This document shows positions 14,157-22,399 of a stretch of DNA of 43,258 nucleotides, piece by piece (position 1 is the first letter of the stretch; the number at the start of each line of letters is the position of its first letter). The DNA is taken from positions 1-43,258 of the forward strand of contig QCDO01000014.1 in NCBI GenBank assembly GCA_003278735.1. Direction: 5' to 3'. The DNA comes from Prochlorococcus sp. AG-355-J09 (GTDB lineage: Bacteria; Cyanobacteriota; Cyanobacteriia; PCC-6307; Cyanobiaceae). The translations under genes and the position numbers were made by a program. Under the pieces are notes generated by a model. It searched no databases, was not told the origin of the DNA, and saw only the letters and a list, made by a program, of their open reading frames with translations.

Positions 14157-15470
14157 TTAAGAACCTAAAAGAGCTTTGCACTCCAACATTTCTTTAGTAG
14201 CAGCCGATTTATTTGATCTCAATGAAATAATATCTGCTAAAAAGTTAGCATCATCTTTTACTCCACAAAAACGTCCTGAGCCCCATGTATAAAGCCAAGG
14301 TAAGCCAATAAAATACAGTCCAGATGATTGGGTCACACCTCTTTCATGAATAGGAAAGCCAGATCCATCAAAAACTGAGATATCTACCCAACTAAAATCA
14401 CTTTTATAACCTGTACACCAAATTACAACTGCTAAGTTTTTGCATGACATTTTATTACCTTTGACATCTTCCGTTGGTTCCCAGCAAGGAGAATATTTCT
14501 CTTCTTTGGGAGCATCTATATTATTTTTTGAAATCCACTCATCAATACTATTTCTTATTCTGCAGTAAACAGAATCTGCTCCATCAAGATTTTTAGAAAG
14601 ATCATTTGAAAATTGAATATCGTTAATTGTTAACTCTTCCAGTCGTCCATGAAGATTCATCCCTTCTATCGCTCTCCTTCTAAGATCTATTTCTCTTCCG
14701 TTATCTCTTCCAGTTAAATAATGATTAGTTTTGTTCCTTACACTTTTAGGATCATCATGTTCCCCAATAGGCATTGAATAATAACCCATTCTGTCAAGCC
14801 AATCTACAACATCTCTTCCTCTATACCTTCTGGGAGATCTTGGGGCACTCCCAACGCTTAAATGAACTTCTCTTTTTTCAAAAAAAAGATCTTCAGCTAT
14901 TTGACAACCTGATTGACCACTGCCAACAACTAGGACAGGTCCATCTGGTAATGAATTTGCATTTTTATATTCTCTCGCATCAATTTGCAGGATATTGGTT
15001 GGTAACCTCTCAGAATGAGGATGTCGGTTCGGGATATGATAAGCTCCAGTTGCTATAACGACTTGATCAGCTTCAAAATTTCCACGGTTAGTTGAAATAA
15101 AAAACTTTTCATTTTTTTTAACTAAATGTTTTACTTCAATCCCTTCAAGGATATCTGCCTTAACAAATTCAGAATATTTTTTTAAATATTTAACTATATT
15201 TTCTTTATCCATAAACCCATTAGGGTCTTTACCAGAATATTGATAATCAGGAAGTGTGCATTGCCAATTTGGCGTCACAAGGCAGAAAGAATCCCAACGT
15301 TGTTCTTCCCAAGAAAAACCAACATAATTTTTTTCTAAAATAAGAGGCTTTATCCCTTTTTTTCGTAGTGAATGAGCAATAGACAATCCTGCTTGTCCTG
15401 CGCCAATAATAATTACAGAACATTTAGCAGAGATTTGGTTTAGAAATTCTTCAGCCATCTTTTTCTTCAA
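14157..15470 (-). CDS. nitH: Nit1C flavin-dependent oxidoreductase (MSMEG_0569 family, NitH)
   Basis: A 437-residue FAD/NADPH enzyme of the flavin-monooxygenase-like class. The FAD site is VIIIGAGQAGLSIAHSLRK near the N-terminus and the NADPH site is VLVVGSGQSGCQIAEDL in the middle. ATG at 15458 (MAEEF) could be the true start. It is divergent from nitBCDEFG, the usual arrangement of the Nit1C cluster, which is needed for growth on cyanide as nitrogen source in Pseudomonas. The precise oxidation step is unknown. The NtcA-like site in the shared promoter could regulate both sides. Confidence 0.85.
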   Translation of the reverse strand: MKKKMAEEFLNQISAKCSVIIIGAGQAGLSIAHSLRKKGIKPLILEKNYVGFSWEEQRWDSFCLVTPNWQCTLPDYQYSGKDPNGFMDKENIVKYLKKYSEFVKADILEGIEVKHLVKKNEKFFISTNRGNFEADQVVIATGAYHIPNRHPHSERLPTNILQIDAREYKNANSLPDGPVLVVGSGQSGCQIAEDLFFEKREVHLSVGSAPRSPRRYRGRDVVDWLDRMGYYSMPIGEHDDPKSVRNKTNHYLTGRDNGREIDLRRRAIEGMNLHGRLEELTINDIQFSNDLSKNLDGADSVYCRIRNSIDEWISKNNIDAPKEEKYSPCWEPTEDVKGNKMSCKNLAVVIWCTGYKSDFSWVDISVFDGSGFPIHERGVTQSSGLYFIGLPWLYTWGSGRFCGVKDDANFLADIISLRSNKSAATKEMLECKALLGS

Positions 15471-15559
15471 TATTTTAATTTTGTCATGTTTATGAATTTT
15501 AATTTGTTATAAAACTCACTAAAAAAGTTTTTATCAGAAATCTTAAGTTAATCAATTTA

Positions 15560-15573
15560 GTGATATCCGTTAC
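15560..15573 (+). promoter_or_regulatory. NtcA-like site in the nitH/nitB divergent promoter
   Basis: GTG-ATATCCGT-TAC matches GTA-N8-TAC except for one base. It is 51 bp upstream of the nitB start, a plausible activating distance. Confidence 0.45.
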
Positions 15574-15624
15574 ATTCTTTTTGGAAAGCAAGTCGGAAAA
15601 TATCAAAAGTTTTTTTAAAATTTC

Positions 15625-16107
15625 ATGCCATCTGTAACTCGTCCCGCTAATCAGCCTGGAGAATTCTTAGTTGATTATGAAGAAAAAGTATTCCCAGATG
15701 TTAAAGCCGAACCAGGAGAGAAAGCCTTACTAACTTTTCATACTGTTGCTTTTGAGGGGTCTATTGGTCTTGTTAATCTTTTACAAGCTAGTCGTCTTAT
15801 AAATAAGGGTTTTGAAACTTCAATATTGCTTTATGGTCCAGGAGTAACTCTAGGACTACAAAGAGGCTTTCCAAAGCTAGGAGATGCAGCATTTGATGGT
15901 CATTTAAATTTTAATGCTCGCTTAGAAAAATTTATGGGTCAAGGCGGTAAAGTTTATGCTTGTCGATTTGCATTACAAGCTTTGTACGGGCATGGGGAAG
16001 GAGCTCTCACTCCAGGGATAAAACCAATAAGTCCTTTAGATGTTCTCGATATTGTGTTAATGCATCGCAAAGAAGGGGCATTTATTTTGGATACTTGGAC
16101 TCTGTAA
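15625..16107 (+). CDS. nitB: Nit1C protein of the MSMEG_0572/Sll0783 nitrogen-starvation family (NitB)
   Basis: A 160-residue protein with a DsrE-like layout: a strand [11 protein letters not shown], a helix, then [17 protein letters not shown], and later strand [16 protein letters not shown]. It is the first gene of the plus-strand Nit1C operon, 18 bp before nitC. In Synechocystis the homologue Sll0783 is induced by nitrogen starvation. The biochemical role is unknown. The order around it makes the family call firm. Confidence 0.87.
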   Translation: MPSVTRPANQPGEFLVDYEEKVFPDVKAEPGEKALLTFHTVAFEGSIGLVNLLQASRLINKGFETSILLYGPGVTLGLQRGFPKLGDAAFDGHLNFNARLEKFMGQGGKVYACRFALQALYGHGEGALTPGIKPISPLDVLDIVLMHRKEGAFILDTWTL

Positions 16108-16125
16108 GACACAAGCTCTAAGAAA

Positions 16126-17118
16126 ATGACTAAAACATTTAAAGTAGCTGCTGCTCAAGTTAGACCTGTACTTTTTGACTTAAATGGCTCATTGAATAAA
16201 GTCCTTTTAAAGATCCAAGAGGCAGCTACAAAAAATGTAAAATTGATAGTCTTTCCCGAAACTTTTCTTCCTTACTACCCTTATTTTTCATTTGTTGAGC
16301 CGCCAGTTCTCATGGGTAAATCTCATATGAAGCTATATGAGCAAGCAGTAGAAGTCCCGGGTCCAGTTACAGACATAGTTGGGAAATCAGCTAAAAAATA
16401 TAACATCCAAGTTCTTCTAGGAGTTAATGAACTTGATGGTGGAAGTTTGTACAATACTCAAATTCTTTTCAACGAAAAAGGTGAAATTGTTTTAAAAAGA
16501 AGAAAAATAACTCCTACTTTTCACGAAAGAATGATTTGGGGTCAAGGAGATGGTTCTGGTTTAGAAGTTGTAGATACTCAACTTGGCAAGATAGGATCTT
16601 TGGCTTGTTGGGAGCACTATAACCCTTTAGCAAGATTTGCCCTTATGGCTAAAGGGGAACAAATACATTGTGCTCAATTTCCAGGTTCATTAGTTGGTCC
16701 AATATTTACCGAGCAAACTGCAGTCACAATGAGACATCATGCTTTAGAAGCAGGCTGTTTTGTGATTTGCTCAACAGGTTGGCTCGATCCAGAAGATTAT
16801 GAAAAAATAACGTCCGAAACCAATCTTCATAAAGCATTTCAGGGAGGATGTCACACAGCAATTATTAGCCCAGAAGGCAAGTATTTGGCAGGACCACTTA
16901 ATGAAGGAGAAGGATTAGCCATAGCAGAAATTAATTTATCGCTTATTACAAAAAGGAAAAGAATGATGGATAGTGTTGGTCACTACAGTCGTCCAGATCT
17001 TCTTTCTCTAAAACTTAATACATCCCCCAACAAGGTATTTGAGATATCAAATGAAAAAGTCTTCATACCAAAAGATCTAACTACAAAAGACTATTTAGAG
17101 GAAATCAATCATGTCTGA
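16126..17118 (+). CDS. nitC: Nit1C nitrilase (NitC)
   Basis: A 330-residue nitrilase-superfamily enzyme with the catalytic triad visible: Glu45 (VFPETF), Lys127 (RRKITPT) and Cys161 (LACWEHYNP). The motif [19 protein letters not shown] is typical of true nitrilases, which turn nitriles into acids and ammonia. Its end overlaps the next gene by eight bases. It is the core enzyme of the Nit1C pathway linked to cyanide or nitrile nitrogen use. The natural nitrile is not known. Confidence 0.92.
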   Translation: MTKTFKVAAAQVRPVLFDLNGSLNKVLLKIQEAATKNVKLIVFPETFLPYYPYFSFVEPPVLMGKSHMKLYEQAVEVPGPVTDIVGKSAKKYNIQVLLGVNELDGGSLYNTQILFNEKGEIVLKRRKITPTFHERMIWGQGDGSGLEVVDTQLGKIGSLACWEHYNPLARFALMAKGEQIHCAQFPGSLVGPIFTEQTAVTMRHHALEAGCFVICSTGWLDPEDYEKITSETNLHKAFQGGCHTAIISPEGKYLAGPLNEGEGLAIAEINLSLITKRKRMMDSVGHYSRPDLLSLKLNTSPNKVFEISNEKVFIPKDLTTKDYLEEINHV

Positions 17119-18199
17119 ACTAGGTAAAATTATTACTGAGTTACAAGTTAATGGGATAAGTTCAACGCCTAAAAAGGGCAACAGGGGTAGGAAAGGAGGC
17201 GCTGGTCCATCCGATCATAGAGCTTTAACTATTAAAGGGAAGACTGTGATGGTTCCGGTTTATAATCACATATCTAAAAAATCTAATTATCAACTTTCCG
17301 AGGAGCCTGACGGACAATTTATTCTCCAAAATAGTGAAGATTCAAATATCAAGGAATTATCTACCACAAAAGAACCAAGTTTTTATTCTTTAAAAACAAA
17401 AGATGGTATACCTTATAAGTCGATTGCTCTTCTTCATAGCAAGGATGTATTAGCTACAACTATTCTTCAAAAATGTATTCGTTTCAAACATAGAGAAGAA
17501 TCTTGCCAGTTTTGTGCAATAGAGCAATCTTTGGAAAACGAACAAACCATCGTAAGAAAAACTCCAGATCAAATAGCTGAAGTTGCAGAAGCTGCTGTAA
17601 GACTTGATGGAATAAAGCAATTAGTAATGACAACAGGGACCCCAAACAGTAGTGATAGGGGAGCAAGAATAATGGCAGAAGCAGCAAAGGCTGTTAAGGC
17701 TAAAGTTGATATTCCGATCCAAGGTCAATGCGAACCGCCTGATAATCCAATTTGGTTTAGAAAAATGAAAGACTCAGGCGTTGATAGTTTAGGTATGCAT
17801 TTAGAGGTTGTGGAGGAGAAGATAAGAAAAAAAATTCTTCCCGGCAAATCTGAAATTTCTCTTGAAAGATACTATGAAGCCTTCGAAGAAAGTGTCTCAG
17901 TGTTCGGCAGAGGAGAAGTTTCTACATATTTATTAGCTGGACTAGGGGATAGCAAAGAATCCCTAATAAATTGCAGTAAAAAATTGATATCTATAGGAGT
18001 TTATCCTTTCATAGTTCCATTTGTGCCAATAGCAGGAACGCCTCTGGAACATCACCCCTCCCCAAGCACTGATTTCATGATTGATATTTATCAATCAGTC
18101 TCGCAATTACTAAATGAAGGCAACATAAAATCTGATGAAATGTCCGCTGGTTGTGCCAAATGCGGTGCCTGCTCAGCTTTATCACTATTTGAGAGTTAA
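17111..18199 (+). CDS. nitD: Nit1C radical SAM enzyme (MSMEG_0568 family, NitD)
   Basis: A 362-residue radical SAM protein. The cluster-binding cysteines are Cys122, Cys132 and Cys135, a Cys-x9-Cys-x2-Cys spacing rather than the textbook Cys-x3-Cys-x2-Cys. The C-terminus carries an extra cluster-like motif Cys348-x2-Cys351-x2-Cys354. A barrel segment QLVMTTGTPNSSD corresponds to the GGE-like SAM-binding region. The first eight bases overlap nitC, so translation is coupled. Its product is unknown. Confidence 0.88.
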   Translation: MSELGKIITELQVNGISSTPKKGNRGRKGGAGPSDHRALTIKGKTVMVPVYNHISKKSNYQLSEEPDGQFILQNSEDSNIKELSTTKEPSFYSLKTKDGIPYKSIALLHSKDVLATTILQKCIRFKHREESCQFCAIEQSLENEQTIVRKTPDQIAEVAEAAVRLDGIKQLVMTTGTPNSSDRGARIMAEAAKAVKAKVDIPIQGQCEPPDNPIWFRKMKDSGVDSLGMHLEVVEEKIRKKILPGKSEISLERYYEAFEESVSVFGRGEVSTYLLAGLGDSKESLINCSKKLISIGVYPFIVPFVPIAGTPLEHHPSPSTDFMIDIYQSVSQLLNEGNIKSDEMSAGCAKCGACSALSLFES

Positions 18200-18204
18200 A
18201 TATA

Positions 18205-18843
18205 ATGTTTTTTATTGACCCCTCAAGTGAAGATATCGGCAGAAGCTTTAGCTCTGCGCCTTACTATTTCACACCCTCCGTAAGATCAGGTATTGGAATT
18301 GAAGAAGAAGATTTTATGATATCTCCAAGTTCAAATTCAGAAAACTTTTCGTTTCATTTACTTGAAGATGATTCTCCCCTTATCAAAGATTACTGGGAAT
18401 TACGAAAGAGAATATTTTGCGAAGAACAGAATATTTTTGCTGAATCTGACATTGATGAAATTGATCAAGATGCATATCCAATAGTTTCATTGAATTCTGG
18501 ATATGGCACTAAAGAGAGAGTCGTTGGCGTAGTGAGAATTTACGAAACAAAAAAAAGACAATGGTATGGGGGGAGACTAGGTGTTGATTCTGTTTTCCGT
18601 AAATTCAACCAAATAGGAAAAGGATTGATCTGGAAAGCAGTAACTACAGCAAATGGATGGGGGTGCGATCAATTTTTAGCAACCGTTCAGATCCAAAATG
18701 TGAGTTTTTTTAGACGCCTCAAATGGAAATCAATTAAACAAATAAAAATCAAGGGAATAAAACATCACCTAATGGAAGCTGACTTAAATTATTACAAGCC
18801 TTCAAAATTAAGCAGACCAGGCTGGTATTTATTGAAAAAATGA
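18205..18843 (+). CDS. nitE: Nit1C GNAT N-acetyltransferase-like protein (MSMEG_0567 N-terminal/Sll0786 family, NitE)
   Basis: A 212-residue GNAT-fold protein. After an unstructured N-terminus of about 45 residues comes a core with YWELRKRIFCEEQNIF, VVGVVRIYET and GRLGVDSVFRKFNQIGKGLIWKAV, which fits the acetyl-CoA-binding pocket. It lies five bases after nitD. In some bacteria this domain is fused to the next protein as MSMEG_0567, but here they are separate genes. The acceptor substrate is unknown. Confidence 0.86.
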   Translation: MFFIDPSSEDIGRSFSSAPYYFTPSVRSGIGIEEEDFMISPSSNSENFSFHLLEDDSPLIKDYWELRKRIFCEEQNIFAESDIDEIDQDAYPIVSLNSGYGTKERVVGVVRIYETKKRQWYGGRLGVDSVFRKFNQIGKGLIWKAVTTANGWGCDQFLATVQIQNVSFFRRLKWKSIKQIKIKGIKHHLMEADLNYYKPSKLSRPGWYLLKK

Positions 18844-18852
18844 CCACATAAA

Positions 18853-19830
18853 ATGTTAGATAAACTTATCAAAAAATTGCAAACACATAGTGGTATTGAA
18901 TCTAAAAAAGATATTCAAAGTGCTGCAAAAACTTTCTCACATAGCCCGTTCAGCGAACTTGGTAAATCTGCAATGCTTGGAGATGATGCAGCAGTAATTC
19001 CACAACAATCAGGCCTGTTATTAATGGCGAGTGAAGGAATTAGTCCAAGCTTAGTAGAAAGAGAACCGTGGTTCGCAGGTTGGAGCAGCGTATTAGTTAA
19101 TATCAGTGACATCACTGCAATGGGTGGGAAGCCCATAGCTTTAGTAAATAGTATTTGGAGTGAAAATGATTTAGAAAAACATAATAAAATTCTTTCTGGT
19201 ATGAGTTTTGCCTGTGAAAAATTTAATGTCCCAATGGTAGGTGGTCACTCAAATCAAAAAAGTCCATATTTTGCTTTATCCGTATCAATTCTTGGACTTA
19301 TAGAAGGTCCTATTCTTTCTTCAAGGTTCGCAGATTCTGGAGATGAATTATGGATAATAGCGAATAAAGATGGATATTTTTTTAAAGATTATCCGTTCTG
19401 GGATGCGGCTACAAAAGCCTCGGCAACTTTACTTAAAAAACATTTTTCATTGATACCCTTTCTTGCAAAAAAAAATATTATTCACGCAGCCAAAGACATT
19501 AGCATGGGAGGTATCACCGGCACTGCAGTAATGTTTGCTGAATCTGCTGGAAAAAAAATTATAATTGATATTGAGAAAATTGAACGCCCCAAAGGAGTAC
19601 CAGAATTTGACTGGCTTACATGTTTTCCAAGCTATGGTTTTCTTTGTGCTATCAAGCCAGATAAAGCTAATTTTTTAAAGGATGCTTTAAGACCATATGA
19701 TGAACTTATTTGCTGTCATGTCGGCAACTTTGAAAATGGTAATAGCAGTGTTTATATCAAAAATTCAAATGGAGCAGAATTACTTTGGGAGGAAGATAAT
19801 CCTCTCACTGGATTTACTCATATAAATTAA
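18853..19830 (+). CDS. nitF: Nit1C AIR-synthase-related protein (Sll0787 family, NitF)
   Basis: A 325-residue protein of the PurM/ThiL/SelD-like superfamily. The N-terminal Gly-Asp-Asp segment (AMLGDDAAVIPQQSG) and the repeated VNISDITAMGGKPIALVN are typical ATP/Mg-binding parts. The later MGGITGTAVMFAE matches the second domain. It presumably phosphorylates or cyclises a Nit1C intermediate using ATP. It starts nine bases after nitE. The reaction is not established. Confidence 0.87.
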   Translation: MLDKLIKKLQTHSGIESKKDIQSAAKTFSHSPFSELGKSAMLGDDAAVIPQQSGLLLMASEGISPSLVEREPWFAGWSSVLVNISDITAMGGKPIALVNSIWSENDLEKHNKILSGMSFACEKFNVPMVGGHSNQKSPYFALSVSILGLIEGPILSSRFADSGDELWIIANKDGYFFKDYPFWDAATKASATLLKKHFSLIPFLAKKNIIHAAKDISMGGITGTAVMFAESAGKKIIIDIEKIERPKGVPEFDWLTCFPSYGFLCAIKPDKANFLKDALRPYDELICCHVGNFENGNSSVYIKNSNGAELLWEEDNPLTGFTHIN

Positions 19831-19888
19831 ATCTATAATGCTCCAATCAATTAAAATTTTTACATAAAAGACAAAGGATACTAAAAAA

Positions 19889-20164
19889 ATGCCTGAAATT
19901 AATTTTCAATTAAATTTACCAGATGGTAAAAAAAAATCTCTATATTCTCCCTCGACGGTAATTCTTGAATATTTTAAACCTGGAGATTCTTTAAAGATTT
20001 CAGATTTCAAGTCTCTTGCTATTCAAGCTTTGCATAAGGCTTCCGAAAAAGTAAGAGCAAAATATGGTTTTGCATGCACTAGAACTTTAGAAGAGGAAGA
20101 TAAAATACTAAGTTGGATTTCTAATTATGATCCTGATCAACTTATTTCAATATCAAAGGAATAA
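19889..20164 (+). CDS. nitG: Nit1C small protein (MSMEG_0570 family, NitG)
   Basis: A 91-residue protein ending the Nit1C operon. It reads PEINFQLNLPDGKKKSLYSPS at the start, followed by YFKPGDSLKISDFKSLAIQAL and a C-terminal helical part with a single Cys (YGFACTRTLEEEDKIL). This is the MSMEG_0570 nitrogen-starvation family, always found with the cluster. Function unknown. The 58-bp gap after nitF is the longest in the operon. Confidence 0.86.
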   Translation: MPEINFQLNLPDGKKKSLYSPSTVILEYFKPGDSLKISDFKSLAIQALHKASEKVRAKYGFACTRTLEEEDKILSWISNYDPDQLISISKE

Positions 20165-20326
20165 GCTATTAAGAATTAGCCCTACTTAAAAAATAGAAGA
20201 CTAAATGCAACTTTTCCTACTAACTCCTTATATTTCAAACTTTTAAAAGAAGAACTTTTTCTCATCTCTTGAACAGAATAATTGCCCAGTATATGATGCT
20301 AAGGAGATAAAAAAGCAAGAACAAAA

Positions 20327-20367
20327 AGAAGCTAATTGCCCCTTCTTTTAGATCGACTGTCAATCGT
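20327..20367 (-). repeat. 45-bp repeated palindrome-terminator element, copy d
   Basis: Minus-strand sequence CGATTGACAGTCGATCTAAA, then AAGGGGCAATTAGCTTC and a T-run. It lies downstream of the signal-peptide gene at 20403. The hairpin pairs AGGGGC-like bases with GCTTCT less perfectly than in copy b. Confidence 0.7.
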
Positions 20368-20369
20368 AT

Positions 20370-20402
20370 TTAATGTAGCGGTTTAAGTAGTAAGCGTTTC
20401 AT
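20370..20402 (-). pseudogene. duplicated, truncated N-terminus (MKRLLL relic)
   Basis: Directly after the stop codon of the gene at 20403, the 19 bases at 20386-20404 repeat the start region of that same gene (20872-20890). It encodes only MKRLLLKPLH before a stop. It looks like a remnant of a tandem copy of a signal-peptide gene, the rest having been deleted. Confidence 0.5.
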
Positions 20403-20888
20403 TTAAAAATTACACCCATCTGCTATGGCTTTTGAAATATCTTCTTTAAATTCTTGAGAATTTAAATCAAACTTTGCCGCACGACTTGTACTGCTGTATG
20501 GGCTCCACTGAACTGTTAAAAAACTTTTTTCTTTCAGTTTTTGAGCAAATTCTTTAGGTCTTGGATGAAAAAAAGCTTGGCTATCTGTTGACTTATTCCA
20601 ATTGTAGAAAGATGCTTTATCTTTATCCCATCTAACGCCAACTCTTGTATTGTCGGCGTTATAGGTTGGAGTTACAAAAAGGATTTGTGGAATACTATTG
20701 TTACATCTAACAAAAAGATTAATCTTATCTCTTCCTCCTATCGAGTCTTGGACTAGGGTTTCACTACTAATAGAAAATAGTATTTTTGTTTCATCGGTCA
20801 TCAAGTCTGTCTCTACTTTATAAAACTTTGATTCAACAGCAGTAGGAAAAGCAAGTGCAGCTAGTAGTGGGAGTAGTAAGCGTTTCAT
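20403..20888 (-). CDS. secreted hypothetical protein (161 aa)
   Basis: Residues 1-20 are a signal peptide (MKRLLLPLLAALAFPTAVES). The mature part has two Cys (NLFVRCNN and the final GCNF) that could form one disulfide, strands such as TKILFSISSETLV and a Trp-rich stretch RVGVRWDKDKASFYNWN. It overlaps the lipoprotein gene upstream by ATGA and is followed by repeat copy d. The family is not recognised. It is likely periplasmic. Confidence 0.65.
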   Translation of the reverse strand: MKRLLLPLLAALAFPTAVESKFYKVETDLMTDETKILFSISSETLVQDSIGGRDKINLFVRCNNSIPQILFVTPTYNADNTRVGVRWDKDKASFYNWNKSTDSQAFFHPRPKEFAQKLKEKSFLTVQWSPYSSTSRAAKFDLNSQEFKEDISKAIADGCNF

Positions 20889-21412
20889 TTTACTAGTGGC
20901 TTGATCGCTGGGAATAACATAATTTTATTACTAAAAGACTTTAATTTAATGTCATCAGAAGAATTTATTGAACATATTAATTGTCCATCTGTAGAAAGTC
21001 GATTTTCTTCGTATTCATATAAATTTGTACCGTTAAGAGATTTACCATCAATGAATGTCTCAAAATAAGAATAAATTTTTTCTTTTCCTTTAATTAGGTA
21101 AGTTGCCTCTGTATCTGAAATATCACCAGTAAAATTGTCAGGTACTTTTATATTAAATTTGAAATCCCCTTCAACTCTGCAACCTCCATAGCTAGGTTGT
21201 TCTGTTTCAAAATTACTTATACCTAGTAAAGTATCATCTATAATTTGTATCTCGTATTTTTTATTTTTATCAAATTCTTCTTTTAAAGTAGCTGTGATTT
21301 CAGATTTTAATTCGGTTTTTAATTCCTCTTTTAACTCGCTTTTATAATTATCTACGGCGGAACAACTAGTCAGTAAAATCAATGATAAGGGTAATAAAAC
21401 AAATCTCTTCAC
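20885..21412 (-). CDS. predicted lipoprotein with coiled coil (175 aa), GTG start
   Basis: Starts at GTG 21412. The signal peptide ends in a lipobox (ILLTSCSA), so it is probably lipid-anchored. Residues about 24-50 are a Lys/Glu coiled-coil (KSELKEELKTELKSEITATLKEE, shown here in part). The C-terminal domain has two Cys (GGCRVEG and LICSINS). Repeat copy e fills the sequence immediately before the start, leaving no ribosome site. Its stop overlaps the next start (ATGA), giving a two-gene unit. Function unknown. Confidence 0.65.
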   Translation of the reverse strand: MKRFVLLPLSLILLTSCSAVDNYKSELKEELKTELKSEITATLKEEFDKNKKYEIQIIDDTLLGISNFETEQPSYGGCRVEGDFKFNIKVPDNFTGDISDTEATYLIKGKEKIYSYFETFIDGKSLNGTNLYEYEENRLSTDGQLICSINSSDDIKLKSFSNKIMLFPAIKPLVK

Positions 21413-21459
21413 AAGAAAAAGAAACTAATTGCCCCTTATTTTAAATCGACTGTCAATTA
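21413..21459 (-). repeat. 45-bp repeated palindrome-terminator element, copy e
   Basis: Minus-strand AATTGACAGTCGATTTAAA, then AAGGGGCAATTAGTTTC and a T-run ending at the GTG start of the lipoprotein gene. No gene is visible on its upstream side, so it may mark where a neighbouring gene was lost. Confidence 0.7.
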
Positions 21460-21499
21460 TTCAATAAATAACGACCACCAGCTATTAGGTGGAAAGAAT

Positions 21500-21775
21500 C
21501 GAGTTCATCCTATTAGGGGAACACAACAAATCTTATTTAACACAACAAGCTTAGCTGGATATCCCTTAGAGATATCACTTCTAAGTACTACCACTAACTC
21601 TTTAACTAGACTTAAAAAGTAATACTATTACAAGGTTTAAGAGCGATAGTCCCCTTTTGAGGGAGAACGATGGCACCCTATTAGGGGGAGGGGAAGAGGA
21701 AGACAACAAATACACAAAATCCCCTTTATTAATATCCACTTAATGGATATTTATCAAGCACCTCCACTAACAAGT
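21500..21775. repeat. imperfectly duplicated non-coding block with inverted repeats
   Basis: Two related stretches (about 21505-21600 and 21668-21770) share CCTATTAGGGG, then ACAACAAAT, then a GATATC- or ATATCC-based inverted repeat, then CCACTAAC. In the second, AATATCCA-CTTAA-TGGATATT is a perfect 8-bp hairpin; in the first, GATATC flanks CCTTAGA on both sides. No coding frame is present. It adjoins the 9-bp array. Confidence 0.5.
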
Positions 21776-21784
21776 TAAATAGTA

Positions 21785-21838
21785 TTAATAGTGTTAATAG
21801 TGTTAATAGTATTAATAGTGTTAATAGTGTTAATAGTG
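21785..21838. repeat. iteron-like tandem array, six 9-bp units
   Basis: Six adjacent copies of TTAATAGTG, the third ending in A instead of G. A degenerate copy (TTAAATAGTA) precedes them. There are no spacers, so this is not a CRISPR array. Direct repeats of this size next to inverted repeats and AT-rich DNA resemble replication iterons, but slippage of a simple sequence is also possible. Confidence 0.75.
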
Positions 21839-22017
21839 TAATTAAGACGTGGTGGTAAGAGTGTTAGTAATTATTAGGGAATATTAGGAAAAATAGAATA
21901 GCTCTAAACTTTTGGGGAAAATTTGTGAGGGTCTTATTTACATATAGGGAAACACGATTGACCCCATGCCACCCCACGAAAACCACTCATAGATAACTAA
22001 CAATTAAAACTTAACAA

Positions 22018-22338
22018 ATGGACAGAATACAACAAATAAAAGAAGCACAACCTTGGCTTGACCATGAAGATTTAGTAAAGGTTCTTATCTACCATCACCA
22101 AGGTTCCTCATGGATCCATAACCTACAAAGAGACAAGCTACAGAAGTCTATGGATGACTTCAGCAAGCTTGTTATATCAAAGAGAAGGAAAGCCCTTGAA
22201 CCCTTTGTAGAGTACGTTCTAGACGTGTACTACAACGGTATAGATGACTATGGCAATCAGATAGAAGAATCAAGTAGAGAAGAGTCTTTCGAGCGGAGAT
22301 GGAATACGGCGAGAAATATCCTTTTAAAGAGCAAATAA
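22018..22338 (+). CDS. hypothetical protein (106 aa) in the variable region
   Basis: A helical, soluble protein: DRIQQIKEAQPWLDHEDLVKV at the start, a central stretch YHHQGSSWIHNLQRDKLQ, and a charged C-terminus with FVEYVLDVYYNGIDDYG. Neither a signal peptide nor Cys is present. G+C looks higher than in neighbouring backbone genes, as judged by eye. It follows the iteron-like array by 180 bp. The family is unknown; phage- or island-derived origin is likely. Confidence 0.55.
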   Translation: MDRIQQIKEAQPWLDHEDLVKVLIYHHQGSSWIHNLQRDKLQKSMDDFSKLVISKRRKALEPFVEYVLDVYYNGIDDYGNQIEESSREESFERRWNTARNILLKSK

Positions 22339-22343
22339 ACTTG

Positions 22344-22373
22344 TTGACTCTTACCCTTTTTAGTTGCTATAAA
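22344..22373 (+). promoter_or_regulatory. sigma-70-type promoter for the zinc-ribbon gene
   Basis: TTGACT (22344-22349), an 18-bp spacer and TATAAA (22368-22373). The predicted transcription start near 22380 gives a 20-base leader before ATG 22400. Confidence 0.55.
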
Positions 22374-22399
22374 TATTAGTACACTTGTACTATATAGTT

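Noticed and set aside
21785..21838. CRISPR array
   Set aside because: The 9-bp units are directly adjacent with no spacers and there are no cas genes nearby.
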